Of a stretch of 64,000 bases of DNA, positions 1 through 12,010 are shown in pieces (the stretch's first letter is position 1; each line of letters starts with the position of its first letter). The notes below the pieces were generated by a model. The model saw only the letters and a program-made list of their open reading frames with translations. It was not told where the DNA came from and ran no database searches. A program made the translations under genes and the position numbers. The DNA comes from Apostichopus japonicus. Lineage: Eukaryota; Echinodermata; Holothuroidea; Aspidochirotida; Stichopodidae. The stretch lies in assembly GCF_037975245.1 (NCBI RefSeq), contig NC_092581.1, forward strand, positions 12,611,303 to 12,675,302, in the 5' to 3' direction.

Positions 1-266
1 TAAAAGAGAGTTTTGACATAAATGGATCTGTATGGTTTTTCTCCATCTACATAAGACATTTGGTTGTTTACATTAGCATCCGGCGGTATACTGTGCAACT
101 TTGACGGACCGTGCGGTACACGATGCCATACAATGTAATGAGCGATCTTGCCTATATGATATTGGCATCGACATGTTGAATGCGCGCTTTGCGCGCGAAA
201 AATTTTGGCTTTTTTTTCGGGCAAGTCATTACAGCCCCCAAATCCAATCTTGCTCCTACGCCTTTG
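1..266. mobile_element. hAT-like miniature element, partial at window edge
   Basis: The right end reads ctcctacgcctttg followed by actacaca at 267-274. The copy at 2572-2972 has the same right flank and also shows a left end with the same 8-bp duplication. The left end here lies outside the window. The CA...TG ends and 8-bp duplication fit a non-autonomous hAT element; it has no coding capacity. Confidence 0.5.
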
Positions 267-945
267 ACTACACACATTGACAGTTTTTGAGGCTGTACAT
301 CGTGGAACATGCATTTCAATGCTCATTGATATGATGTTATATCTGCTCTTTGCTTTACAAATTCGAACAGGCGTGTAGCGAGTAATTGCCAAGGGAGGGC
401 GAAGCCTGTAGGCAAACTATCTAAGCGAAGCGCCACCATGAGTTGGCGCGAAGCGTACAAGAAAAATTTTGGCCGAAAATGCCTCCCAGATCGCTGGAAA
501 TGACACTTCCCAGGCCTTGTAAGTTGCATCTAAGCATTGTCTATTTTGAAATTACTAGCGATGTCATAAAGAAAATTTGCGTTATGTTCCCCGACGACTC
601 GGTCGAGTTCAAGTACATTAGTGAGAGAGGAAAAACGGAAACGTCAAAAATGGAGTTGTCGGGGTAAGGGGTAGGGTGAGGCGCACACCCCCTCCGTAAT
701 CCTTGATCTGTCACTGGCTACCCTGTGTATATAATAGGGATCTTTCTCTTCCCGAGATCTTGGCTATCTTCTACTCCCTCCTTTTCTCCTTTTTCTCTCT
801 TTTTTCTTTTTCTTTTCCCTTCCTTCCTCTCCTCCTTTTCTTTTTTCCCCTCCTTTTCCCTTTTTTCTTCTCTTTTTTTTCTCTCCTCTTTTCCTTACCC
901 GGGGGGCGCGCGCCCCCAACGCCCCCCCCCTGGATACGCACCTGT
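1..945. repeat. Segmental duplication, copy 1
   Basis: This stretch is repeated almost base for base at 2761-3688 and, after a large insertion, at 14526-14646. Shared landmarks are a GC-rich patch at about 425-475, a long pyrimidine tract at about 768-897, and a C-rich end just before the shared tggatacgcacctgt. Similarity stops after about 945. Copy 1 has roughly 60 bp (about 170-235) that copy 2 lacks, and copy 2 has about 100 bp (3353-3451) that copy 1 lacks. The pyrimidine tract at 817-828 preserves the uninterrupted target site of the insertion at 3689. Short open frames here are low-complexity or repeat translations, not genes. Confidence 0.85.
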
Positions 946-1211
946 ATAACAACGATAAATGTTTTGGCGGGTTCGCGAGATCGCTTCATAAAGCGAAACT
1001 TTACACATGTACAACACATATATATATTCGAATTAATACGCGTATATATTCGAATTAATGCGCGGATATATTATACGGTGTTTGTCCCACATGGCTTGCC
1101 ATAACCGTTGACTATGGCTTCGGACTTCATACGTTGGTTGTTGAAGGTTACAGCAACATTCCGGATCGGAAATTGCGTACCTTTAGCTTCATGCGAAAGC
1201 GGCGGGAGTAT

Positions 1212-1752
1212 GGGAAGCCATTTTATTTTTTATTCAGTATTTAATGATATCAACAATTATTTAATGATATCAATAATTATTTAATGATATCATGAATTAT
1301 TTCATGATATCTGAAATTGTTTTAATGATATGTACGTCATATTTGATGATATCATTAATTGGTGCAAGGAAATTATTGATATCATTATTTTATTTGATGA
1401 TATCATAATTAAACTTTCTGATATCAAGAATTGAATCTGTGATATCTTAAAATAGATGAACTATTATAGATATCAGTAATTTAATTCAAGATATCATAAA
1501 TTCAATTTCAGATATCTGTATTTAAATTAATGATATCAAAAAGTATGACGTACATATCACGAATTCGGCCATATTTAATGATATCATAAATTCCAATTAT
1601 TGATATCATCAAATATGGCGTACATATCACGAATTCGGCCATATTTAATGATATCATTAATTCGAATTTTATATCATAAATTCCAATTAATGATATCATC
1701 AAATATGACGTACATATCACGAATTCGGCCATATTTAATGATATCATCAATT
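1212..1752 (+). repeat. GATATC-palindrome element, copy 1
   Basis: About twenty GATATC (or one-base variant) hexamers occur every 17-30 bp, separated by AT-rich spacers such as aattcgaatt. Near the right end (about 1547-1750) a longer unit with gacgtacatatcacgaattc occurs three times. The left boundary follows gggaagccattttattttttattc. A second copy sits at 14766-15262 in opposite orientation. No terminal duplication or coding capacity was identified. Confidence 0.75.
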
Positions 1753-2571
1753 ACGCCCTCAGTTTGAGCGCCTGGGATTATGTGGCGGGAAGTACAGTGC
1801 AGTGCGGTTAGTGCATTATATTCTGTCTAGAACTGGTTGAGCTTCAGTCCCCGCCATATTAAGAGCAGTTTTACGTATTGAGCCTACCGTATAACTAATG
1901 TAACAGGCGCGTATCCAGGATTTTCTTACCCGGGGGGCGCGAATTACTATCTAAGCGGAGCGCCACCATCGGTTGGCGCGCAGCGTACAAGAAAATTTCT
2001 GGTTTTGATACCCCCCAGATCACCGGAAATAGCACTTCTCGGGCTTGAAAATGACCAACCAGATGTACACTTTTGCCTGAGAACCAAGTGTTTCCCAAAA
2101 GTTTTTTCCATCCATAACCTTTTTGCAGATTGTCACCAGTCACACATCATGTTCGACCTCATTGCATGTCCTATGGATCATTGCTTTTGTAGGTGATTCT
2201 ACGTCACGGCCCACAATATCCGAAAGCCCCACTTTTCAATGTTTTAAGCCCATTATTTGTTGAGAATTCACATTTCTCGTGAATAAAATCACTTGAAAAC
2301 ATACCCATAATGTTGCACAAAATTCAATCTATGGACAAGCAATATAGAAAAACCTCCTTGAACCCCTAACAGACAGGTCAAAGTTGCACGAGTAGAGGAA
2401 AGTATGATGAAGAATGTTGGTGAGGAAATTTTCGAAAATTCAGACAGAGTTAATTTATTGGTGTAGAAATATTGCAACCTGTTATAATGGCTATATATAA
2501 AACTTGGTTGAAGGAAATGAAAAATAGCAGATATTTCCGATATCAGGTATATCGAAACCGAACACTACACA
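1753..2571. other. Intergenic, fragmentary repeats
   Basis: At about 1905-2050 there is a fragment related to the segmental-duplication repeat (gcgccaccat and gcgtacaagaaaat blocks). It follows a cgtatccagg motif that resembles the reverse complement of the end of copy 1. The rest is AT-rich with no supportable gene. Confidence 0.5.
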
Positions 2572-2972
2572 CATAGGCGTAGGTCCCGTAGGAGGCGGTG
2601 GCTGCAGCCCCCTCCCCCCACCCCCCACCCCCCACCCCCCCAAATTTTTTTCCCATTTTTTCGGGCACCTACTGAAAGAAAAATAAATAGCAATGAATAG
2701 CTTAAAAATGATCTCCTTGGTAATTAAAATAAAGTTGTAAGCTTGGCCGACATTACTACTGTAAAAGAGAGTTTTGACATAAATGGATCTGTATGATTTT
2801 TCTCCATCTACGTAAGACATTTGGTTGTTTACATAGCATCCAGCGGTATACTGTGCAACTTTCACGGACCGTGCGGTACACGATGCCATGCACTGTAATG
2901 ACCGATGCTTGCTTATATGATATTGGCATTGATTTTGCAGCCCCCAAATCCAATTGGGCTCCTACGCCTTTA
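2572..2972. mobile_element. hAT-like miniature element, 401 bp
   Basis: Flanked by 8-bp direct repeats actacaca at 2564-2571 and 2973-2980. The left end begins cataggcgtagg and the right end is ctcctacgccttta, giving an imperfect terminal inverted repeat around GGCGTAGG. Contains C-rich tandem repeats near 2611-2642. It lies in copy 2 of the segmental duplication, and copy 1 has the same insertion, so it predates the duplication. No transposase. Confidence 0.6.
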
Positions 2973-3688
2973 ACTACACACATTGACAGTTTTTGAGGCT
3001 GTTCATCGTGGAACATGCATTTCAATGCTCACTGATATGATGTTATATCTGCTCTTTGCTTTACAAATTCGAACAGGCGTGTAGCGAGTAATTGCCAAGA
3101 GAGGGGCGAAGCCTGTAGGCAAACTATCTAAGCGAAGCGCCACCATGAGTTGGCGCGAAGCGTACAAGAAAAATTTTCGCCGAAAATGCCTCCCAGATCG
3201 CTGGAAATGACACTTCCCAGGCCTTGTAAGTTGCATCTAAGCATTGTCTATTTTGAAATTACTAGCGATGTCATAAAGAAAATTTGCTCGGGGGGGGGGG
3301 TCGCCCCCTTCCCGAAGTGCGTCATGTACCCCGACGACTCGGTCGAGTTCAAGACCAGCCACAGTTGGTTCCATATAGCACAATTGTACAATTGTTTAAG
3401 GCGTCCATACACACACACGCGTTATGATAGACCATATATAGTATTTATATAGATACATTAGTGAGAGAGGAAAATGGAAACGTCAAAAATGGAGTTGTCG
3501 GTGTAAGGGGTAGGGTGAGGCGCACACCCCCTCCGTAATCCTTGATCTGTCACTGGCTACCCTGTGTATATTATAGGGATCAGCGCTTTAACTATGACTG
3601 TTCCTCTTTCTCTTCCCGAGGTCTTGGCTATCTTCTACTCCCTCCTTTTTTCCTTTTTCTCTCTTTTTTCTTTTTCTTTCCCCTTCCT
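2761..3688. repeat. Segmental duplication, copy 2, left part
   Basis: Near-identical to 1-823. It breaks off inside the pyrimidine tract at ccccttcct, where the element at 3689 begins, and resumes at 14526. Compared with copy 1 it has an extra G-rich insert near 3290 and about 100 bp of extra sequence at 3353-3451. Confidence 0.85.
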
Positions 3689-4604
3689 CACTGTAAAAAA
3701 TGTCTGTGATATAACAGCTTTACACCGTTCATCTACTAAAATTAATCATGTTGTTAAAAAAAATTGTTGTCCATTTACAAAATGTATTGTAACAACATTT
3801 TCTGTATATGGGAACAAAATCTTCATAACAATACATCAACTGCTGTGTCGGAACAAAAGCATCAGGCTCGATCCAAGTTTTCATTATGCGGTCGAAGTGA
3901 TCGCGAAAACGTTACACCGAATCTTGCATCATAAAACGAGAACCGTATTTTACATGTTGTTGGAATTTTAGAAAGTAGCATATACGTTTAGTCTTACGCA
4001 ATCAATGAGTTTTTTCCGAAATAGTAAAGTTAACAACTGTGTCGCAAAGTTGTAGATGACCTTTGTACACTACTTACAGTTGAATGACGCTGGGCGCGCA
4101 CCGATGGTCCGAAACCGCTGTAATTACGGTAAGTTATGATTTCAAAGCTTTTCAGTCCTTTTTAATCTAACATGAGTGCAACTATAGTGAATTGAGTCAT
4201 ATGAAACTGTTACTTTTTACGTAAGCATTTATTAAACGTTCGTTCGTTTGTTGGTTTGTTTGTTTTGAAATAAGCGGCAAAGCAAGAAGGCTAGGCCGAA
4301 AGCACAGCTCTCTGTCGGTCCATTGTGTACATACTAGCACAAGATGCTATGGCAGTTCTTTGTTTGGCGAGCATATACGATCGCTTACTTCTAGCATATC
4401 GTCGTAGCTGTTTTGACAGTCATACCAAACCTAAGCTTACATTCATTCTTTGGCGGTATCGTTTCTATTGGCTATGATATAACGCAGCCTAGACACAGGT
4501 CTCCAATCAGTGTCTATGCTTTACTATATAACATAGATTCTCTTAGGAAACTTCTTGATATCACTTTTACTGTTTAGTTTGAAGCCCCCCGATCGGCTTA
4601 CACT

Positions 4605-4664
4605 AAATCTTGGGGGAGTCGTGCAGTCCCCTGTCCTGAATCTTGGGGGAGTCGTGCAGTCCCC
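4605..4664 (+). repeat. Short tandem duplication, about 30 bp x2
   Basis: Two successive copies of aatcttgggggagtcgtgca followed by gtcccct. Each unit is itself quasi-palindromic (ggggagtc / agtcccc). Function unknown. Confidence 0.7.
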
Positions 4665-4910
4665 TATGGCACGCCAAATGGTAAAATTCAGAAATGAACA
4701 ATCTAGGCTAGGTTTATGGTTAACAAACTCTGGTCTATCACTAAAATAGATCATCGATCAATAAAATAGGTTTTTTTGTCTGATAAATCACGTTTTTCCA
4801 GTGATAAATCAGAATTTTACTAATACAACTTGTTTTGTTTTTCTCGCTGAATTTTGAAAACTAATTTTTGGTCGGTAAAACCACTTGTTATTCCTTGTTC
4901 AATTCTGAAG

Positions 4911-6706
4911 GATGCTACTGCATGCAATGGGGAAACCCTGTATGTACTATGTGCCTGTCATTTGATGCCTTGGCGTATAAACACGATATCACAAGAACCA
5001 AGATGTTTGAACTCGAAATTTAGTATTTATAGGTATGTTTGAGTGGGAGAGGGCTTATGTGGAAGTTGACTATACAAAAAATTCCTGAAGGAAATTTCTT
5101 TGTAAAGGGAAAATGTGAGTATTGCGGGCTAGAAAAAAATTACAGGCAAAGTCTACCTCCTAGCCCTCCTCCCCCCCCCCCCACCCATCCAGAACTGTGC
5201 CTGAGCTGCTAATTGCCCCTAGCCTACTTTAAGTATCATGATCAGTTGATGTATGCACTGTTGTATGCTATACTAACCTGGTCTTAGCATGAATGTGTTG
5301 ATTGTGGGTGTTATGAATTATGCCAAACTGTAACCTACTTACAGTATTAACTGATAAGATTTGTCATCTGTCAATATATATGTAACCAAAAGTGTTTTAT
5401 TGTTTTCCTTTCATAGGATAGGCTTCGGCTAAACCTGAGATGGAATAGTCAGGGGCACCGGATTTGTAATGTATTGTTGGAGAGCCTGACCCATTTCCGA
5501 AAGGTTTTAATTTCCATATGTTTTACTCTCTTGCAGATGGTTACTTGTTCATGTGGTGTTCACTCTGATACTGCAGCTAGAAAGGTGTGTCACTACCCGC
5601 TTCATCAAAATCAACCAAATTTTCAATTTACTTGTCCTGAAGAAAGTGCAACAGAATTTTTGTAAGTTATTCAGACTATAATAAGACTATGATTGGTCTC
5701 ACATATCTATGCACTAGATCATCGGGTTTCACTTTTTTCGTGGTAAAGTGCGTCACGGTGACCACTGGACTCATCCAGAGTGCAAGAGTTTCACTTGCAG
5801 GCTACTCTTGCATAATTTCTGAAAGAAATTGCTTTTAAAATTATAATCCATGGATCTTTATACTCTAAGATATTCAAGGGCATAGGAATCGGGGGGCTGG
5901 GGGGCGCCAGCCCCCCCAGTGAAAAATATGGAGGGGCGGAAGTATCATTCTGCCCCCCCCCCCCCCCCACTTCGCAAGTCAGAAAACCCCTTTTTCATTT
6001 CCAAATGAGAAAAAAATCTCATTTGGAGCACCAAATTGCATCTAAGGCCAGGTGAAAATGCAAAATTATATACAAAATCGAGTGGGTGGGTTGAAGTGTG
6101 CTATATTGCACCAAATTGCATCTGAGGCCACCTTGAAATGGAAAAAAATTCCAAAGGGGAGGGGGACACCCCCTCCCCTTAGACCCCTCCCCCAGGCCGG
6201 CAATCAGTCTTCAGCCCCCCCACTCAAAAGTACCTTCCTACGCCACTGAAGATATTAATAAAAAATGCTTTTGTTTTTATGTAACAGGTTGCAATCCATT
6301 TCTTAGAAACAGAATGGCAATAACAGTTGATCGGGAACCTCTGCTGTATCCTACATCCATTATTGCTGCGTTGAAGATGTTGTTCATGAGCTACTATGTG
6401 TTCAACATATGCTATCCCACAGAGGTTCAAGCAACCATGGAATACATACAGAGGTACAGTTTAAACCTAGTTTCTTAACAGATTAACAAAGGAGGTGCAT
6501 TCAAACTACAGTTCCTCCATCTTGTTGAGATCCTGCAAGAAGAACTGCAAAGTCATGTTCAGTTTGTTCAGTAATAGCTTTATGTCAGTGTCAATGCCAA
6601 CAAATGTTGTGCAACATTAAATGTTTTCTTTAAACTACTAGTGCACCTGTCACGGCATGCAAATTACAACAGTTTATACATAATAAAACGGATAAAAACT
6701 TTTACT

Positions 6707-6791
<85 letters not shown>

Positions 6792-7064
6792 ATATATATA
6801 TATTAATATATAAATTTTGTGTGAAGTTTTACTAATTTTGGGGATACTTTTACCAAAATTAAATAAATTTAGGTTTTAAGCACTGGGATGTTTTTGGTAA
6901 ACAATGATAGATTGGACTCATGAAACTTTTTTCAAATTATTCCCTACAGAATACTGTTCGAGATTGATCCAGGGAGAGGGTCTAGGGCAAAGAAATCTTA
7001 CAGATGGTGTATAAATCCGAAAGTAACTTCTCTTTATGAGTGGATGAAGGAAAGTAGAGAGTGA
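4911..7064 (+). CDS. Gene A: orphan-family protein (C-terminal module of SAMD3-like uncharacterised proteins)
   Basis: Best-supported exons are 5422-5661 (acceptor ..gatag), 6307-6453 and 6950-7064, stop TGA at 7062-7064. Phases agree across both introns (TT|A and AG|A). An upstream exon at 4911-5032 with a good GTATGT donor joins in phase, but its frame is uncertain and no start is fixed. The last two exons encode a module with REPLLYPTSIIAALKMLF, then SYYVFNICYP and a helix ending in FEID, then a basic tail. The same module closes gene B. I know this signature from many multi-copy uncharacterised proteins in fish and marine invertebrates; its function is unknown. Gene A seems to lack the SAM and middle parts of the family. 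A hAT element sits in the 5662-6306 intron, and the stop lies 35 bp before the nested element. It could be a decaying copy. Confidence 0.5.
5875..6248. mobile_element. hAT-like miniature element, 374 bp
   Basis: Perfect 8-bp duplication aagatatt at 5867-5874 and 6249-6256. Ends are caagggcataggaa and ttcctacgccactg, an imperfect inverted repeat of the form CA..GGCGTAGGAA. The interior carries long C and G runs and two copies of caccaaattgcatct. A second copy is at 34529-35770. Non-coding; it lies in an intron of gene A. Confidence 0.8.
6707..6812. repeat. (TA)n microsatellite
   Basis: About 100 bp of alternating TA with a few interruptions, in the last intron of gene A. Confidence 0.95.
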
Positions 7065-7405
7065 GATATGCAGTGAATGTGGCCAAAAGTATTAAGCTAC
7101 ACTCTTAAAACACCTGGGTCATATTCATGACCCAAACGCAGGGTCGATGGTCTTATAACCCAATTTGGGTTGTACCATACACTAAGCTGACCTAATGCTA
7201 AGTCCGAAACTGACTTTCAACAACGAGTCAAAATAATATTGCACTATGATTGGTCAACATTATAGGAATATGAGTGCATCATGTCAGATCAGCCAATTAA
7301 CGAACACACATTGACCGTCTGATAATATTGGCCCTGCGCGCGCGCCATAGACAACTTGGCTGTAGGACAAGTTTGCTGACAGAGCGAACATGATCAGAAG
7401 CACAG

Positions 7406-10400
7406 ATGGATTCGTTTGTGAAAGATAAATTAGAAGAATGGGGCTTGATGGAATGGGCTTATTCATTCCAAGGTATAGTATCATGTGCAAATATCATTTT
7501 TATATGTAATTAAATTTCAAGAAATGCTGACGTAGCATACGAAGACATAACGTAAGGCTAAGTCGGTGACTGAATTCGTAGTCGTACTAGCCTACGGCCT
7601 AACGCTAAGCCATAACATAGGCTAGGCCTAACGTAGGCAAGGCCTGTAAACATTACACTATCTGGTTAGGCTAAGTAGTTTCTTTAAAATATTGAGATAA
7701 TGTATATATGTACGAAACCTCTACTAGGCTCTAGTATCCGGTATACAAATCCACAATCCTGATATGAATATTAGGCCCCTAATGGTTGAAATTGTAAAAT
7801 ATGGAGCTAATTTACAGAAAGTTCTGTCCAAGTTGTTAAACGGACCCGTTTAGCCTAGTCGCTGCCAGTTAGCCTACGTACAAAAAATGCAAAGTTTTCG
7901 ATAGGCCTAAGAAGTAAGATGTCAATATATCCTATAGGGCCTAGGCCTATTACTACCGTTAGGATCGCCCGTGGATAGACCCATGGACTTGCACGGAGAC
8001 CAAACATGATTCCATATTCTTACATTTGCCGAACTAAATATTTAAAATAAATATGACGATGCACAAAGTTCTGCATAAGTAAGCATTGTTGACGATGCAT
8101 AATTAAGCATTGTTGTGCCAAGTTTGCTGAGTAAATATGATTAGGCCCCTAGGCTAGGCCTATTTGCGATCATGAGGATGACGGCTAGATTTGGACAGGC
8201 TAATGGGGTGTTTTTTTTTGTATACACAGGGCAGCTACTGTAGTGTGAAGCATTTAGCCTAACGTTAGGCCTAGGCCCTGCTGCGTATAGTGTTATAGGT
8301 CTAACGTTAGATATGGAACAAGCACCTGTGAAAAAGAGTTTTTACCAGAATTTTAGGGTTAGGCCTAAATAACAAAAATAGCTTAGTCCTAGTTAAATAG
8401 CTAATGTTACATCTGATTAAGCAGTAAGTGTACTAACATACTGTAGCTTATCTGACTTCCGAACAAAAGGCAAAGAAGACCAAAAAAGAGGCAGAACTTG
8501 GAATAAATTTACAACAATTTCATTTGAAAATTTCTTGGCAATGAAAATTTTGAATTATCATACAAAATAACATTTAGGCCTAGCCTAGAATGTTATAGGC
8601 CTATGCTAGGTCTATTTGGTCAAGATGTGAAAAAAACAGCCTGTTTTTGCATATATTATGGCTGAAAATAAGTAGGCCTAGCAGATCTTATTTGTTCATA
8701 TCGCTTTTTGAGCACGTTGCTATACGGTAATATTGGAACGTATTGTTAGGTAGCCTAGGTTTATATGCATTATTCGGGCCCTGCAGTATTCGGGCACCTT
8801 ATGATACCCTACGATAAATACTTGTATATAAATTCCACAAATTAAGTATGTACAGTTAAGCAGGGGGGGGGGGGGTGTTGTAACAAGTAAGTAGCACGGG
8901 GTGCCTGTAACTGTGCACTTTTCAGCTAAATTGCTTCAACATTCATTGAAAATATTCAGATTATGATGCCAGCACCAGACAACCTCAATCTATATAGGGC
9001 CTGGCATAATCGTCAGGGTTCGAAATATGTGGTAGTTCAGTAGGCTGTAGCAGAGTGTAGCCCTAGACAACCAAATATACGTTGGACTACCACAACTGTC
9101 AGAACACTTAGTAGCAGTAGTCCGATGGGCTACCAAAATTTCCCAATTTGAAAGCTTTTATCTGTGATAAGTTGTTTTCACCCACACTAACAATGTGTAA
9201 ATCTTTTCCATAGCAATACTGTATATTGTATATATCATGAATCATCATTGTGTAAAAAATTATACAGGAAAAATTGTTCACAGTCCAAGTCTGGGCACAA
9301 AAAAATGCTTTCTGTGCAGACTTGTCACATATTTCATCCTTTTTCAGATTAATCTGGACTTTGAAGTTATCAAGCCAAAGTGTGGGGACAAATTGTTCCT
9401 GTTATGGACACCTGCACTCGCTAGGAACCTACTGCATTATGCTGACAAGCAAAATGGTTGGTCTTGACACCTGGGGATTGATCAAGACAGCAGTCAACTA
9501 TCAGGTAACTATGTTGCAATAACTTAACCCAGGTAAAATGCATGTGAACTGTTTTCATGTGACACTGCCAGTGATGTGTCACTGGGCCCCGGTTGAGCTT
9601 CACCTCAGTCAGGGGAAATAATGAAAATGGTGTGTATTTGGAGGAGGGGGTCAGTCAGGGGATTAAGGTGGCCAGTCAGATAACAGAATAGTGTCAAGTA
9701 TTATGCTTGATTGCCATGTGTCAGTACACAGTGTCTCAGGTCTGGCATGGGCACAACCCTGCACAGTCAACATAGATGACATCGGATTTGTTATAAGCTA
9801 CAAATGTTTTCTATTCTCGCATCAGAATTCTGGTAATATTGTCTTGCTTCATCGACGAACATTCATTGGCCTGGCATCCACCCAACTTTGGATCACAATC
9901 AGAGATGCTGTTGAGAAATTGGTGGATTTGTAGAGCCGTCAGAGATCCTATCCACACTATATAATGCATAATGTTCCACTGAAAGCCTTTTTGTAACTGA
10001 TATATCATCATATATTACCACAAATGTGTTAGCTTATAACACAGGCATAATCAGTGCCTCGTTGAGTGTTAAGTCTGTGAATCTTTCCCCAAGGTTCTTA
10101 TTTTCCCTCTTTACAGATGATGAAGTATGCAACATTGCACTGCAGTGCATTCCATGCATTCTACTAATTGGGTCACAGAAGGTGAAGGGCAAAGGAAAAC
10201 GGGCTACAATTGAAGATGCCCTAACTTCATTTGTGGATTTGCAAAAGGTGAGCTGAAAGCTAAATTTGAAGTAGAAAAATTCCTTTTATTAGATCATCGT
10301 CGGTTACAGGTTCATCTAGGAAAATTGACAGACGATACAATTATGGATGAAACAGGCAAAGAGCTTGCCTTCTGTTCTCGAGCAGTGTACATCGATTGGT

Positions 10401-11545
10401 GAGACAAGACATTCATCAATTACAATCCCACCCTGCTCCTAGAACCACCATTTTATGTTCCCATCTGAAAGACATGAACGATGCATTCAGCCACTTTCCC
10501 AAGGGGAATGGTGGAAGGGGACTATCAAAGCATCGGTCACTAATGCTCTGCAGCTGTGCCAATCAAATGCCCGAAGAACCTCACCAGCCCCAGAAATTGT
10601 GAAAACATTACCCACTAGCAAGTTCTCACACAGACCACTGCACCAGGTTGCATTGTACAAACCCTAAACCAAATTCATTACAAGTAGAGTTGTAACAATG
10701 ATTCCTCATTCCAGTATACACATGATATATGAATACATATATGTATATAAATGTGAATGCAGAATATATTGAGTGTGCAGTGGAAGAGTGTACAATCTGA
10801 TTCACACCGATCGGATAGGACATTGCGGTATTCCAGGCAGTATGCTGGGATAGTATAATTGTCTTGTTAACTTTTGAACACTGTGTTCATCCATAATCCA
10901 TTGTCCAGGGTTCCTCGATGAGCCTCAAATTAACTTACAGAGGCCCGACAATTCTTTATATCTGAATTAGTAAAAAAAACTTGTTTTCAGTACAATGCAT
11001 AAAATACCTGGCACCTCTACTACCCTCTATGAAATTGTGGCACTATTCATCACTGAAGTTGTGAATGCTTCAATGCTAAATATTGCACATCCTTAATCAA
11101 AACAAAGATTGCTTCTATCAATACCCCACCTTCTGGTGAGTACTACAATATATGATCCTTTCTATATGGAAGGCTTTTTTTGAATAAATCTAAGAAGTTT
11201 GCTTCCATAACCTTTTCTTTTTCATTTCAGATTGGAACCAATTTTCTACACTACCTTGAAGGGGTGAAACAAAAGCAACCATTCGTTCTAGCTATTGGAA
11301 GCAGCAGGGTTAGCCCGGAACAAACTTACATAATCATACAGAGAGAAGCCATTCCACAGGAGTCGCTGCTTAATGCCATTGATTTATGTTTAAAGTGTTT
11401 TCATGTTTTTGATATGGATTATCAGTGGCAATCATACAACACCCGGCAGTTCCTCCAGACTGTTGTATACGACATTGATGTACCTGGGAAAATGTCATTA
11501 TCAGTTGTGTCATTGAAGACATATTTGAAAATCAAAATGAAGTAG
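7406..11545 (+). CDS. Gene B: SAM-domain orphan-family protein (SAMD3-like, uncharacterised)
   Basis: Proposed exons: 7406-7472 (ATG start, 22 codons plus one base, donor GTATAG), 9348-9456 (weak donor GTTGGT), 10117-10247 and 11231-11545 (stop TAG). The last three join in phase. At least one exon between 7472 and 9348 is missing, because the phases do not match. Exon 1 (MDSFVKDKLEEWGLMEWAYS) and the following FEVIKPKCGDKLFLL look like two ends of a sterile alpha motif domain. Next comes a middle block (IALQCIPCILLIG, then KGKGKRATIEDALTSFVDLQ) and the closing module QKQPFVLAIGSS, REAIPQESLLNAIDLCLKCF, HVFDMDYQWQ, TVVYDID. This order matches uncharacterised multi-copy proteins often auto-named SAMD3-like. 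The start lies 306 bp inside the element and AATAAA is at 12005. Molecular function is unknown. Confidence 0.55.
7555..8790. other. AGGCCTA-rich stretch in gene B intron 1
   Basis: Dense in overlapping palindromic motifs built from TAGGCCTA, CCTAGG and AACGTTAG, not in tandem. Similar stretches are at 20930-21260 and 43380-43760. No coding potential. A promoter-proximal role is inference from its place just after the first exon. Confidence 0.5.
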
Positions 11546-12004
11546 GGCTGAAAATTTTCATACCTGGGTCCCATATATATGCTTCAACAAGAACTTTCAA
11601 CAAAGTTGAAACAATAGTCGCACAGTGCAACACTAGAATTAACTTGGCAATCAATTCAACTGTCCATTACAATTCCTTTTTACATTACAGTTGAAAGAAT
11701 TTGGACACAATTTTGTTCAATGCCGAGCAACCTTTATGATCATCTGAAGTTGCGTGATTTTAGTTGAAATCTCAACTGTTAGTTGAATCACGTTTATGGG
11801 ACCAAGGCATACTTGCCTCATATACAAAGCAAAGATATGTTTGTATTCTAAGAAGAATTGGCAAAACGTTTTCAGCCTGTATGATCATATTTGTTTTCAT
11901 CTCATAAATTCCAGTTCCAAAGTTGCAGCTCACAAATTGTTTTGCTGTCATGAAATTTTAGAAGGAAATTATATGGATTGTCCCAGTCCCAGTTATCTGC
12001 TCTA

Positions 12005-12010
12005 AATAAA
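12005..12010 (+). promoter_or_regulatory. Possible polyadenylation signal of gene B
   Basis: AATAAA 460 bp after the gene B stop. Other A-rich hexamers exist downstream (for example near 12655), so this is only a candidate. Confidence 0.35.

Noticed and set aside
323-529. Small frame also found at 3003-3236, and related frames at 1895-2143, 17422-17748 and 35521-35775
   Set aside because: All are translations of the same dispersed non-coding repeat block in different orientations.
703-1104. Open frames in the pyrimidine tract (and on the opposite strand, 764-1019)
   Set aside because: Low-complexity Phe/Leu/Ser or Lys/Arg/Glu translations of a CT-rich tract in a duplicated repeat; no splice or start context.
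5504-5536. 33-nt intron in gene A
   Set aside because: Too short for a metazoan intron, and the stretch is in frame without a stop, so it is read as exon.
9348-9504. Longer version of the gene B exon ending at the better donor at 9505
   Set aside because: The frame that matches the family meets a stop before that donor; the donor at 9457 is weaker but keeps the frame and phase.
10310-10398. Possible gene B exon between 10247 and 11231
   Set aside because: Its end does not join 11231 in phase without creating a stop, and joining 10247 directly to 11231 restores the expected family order.
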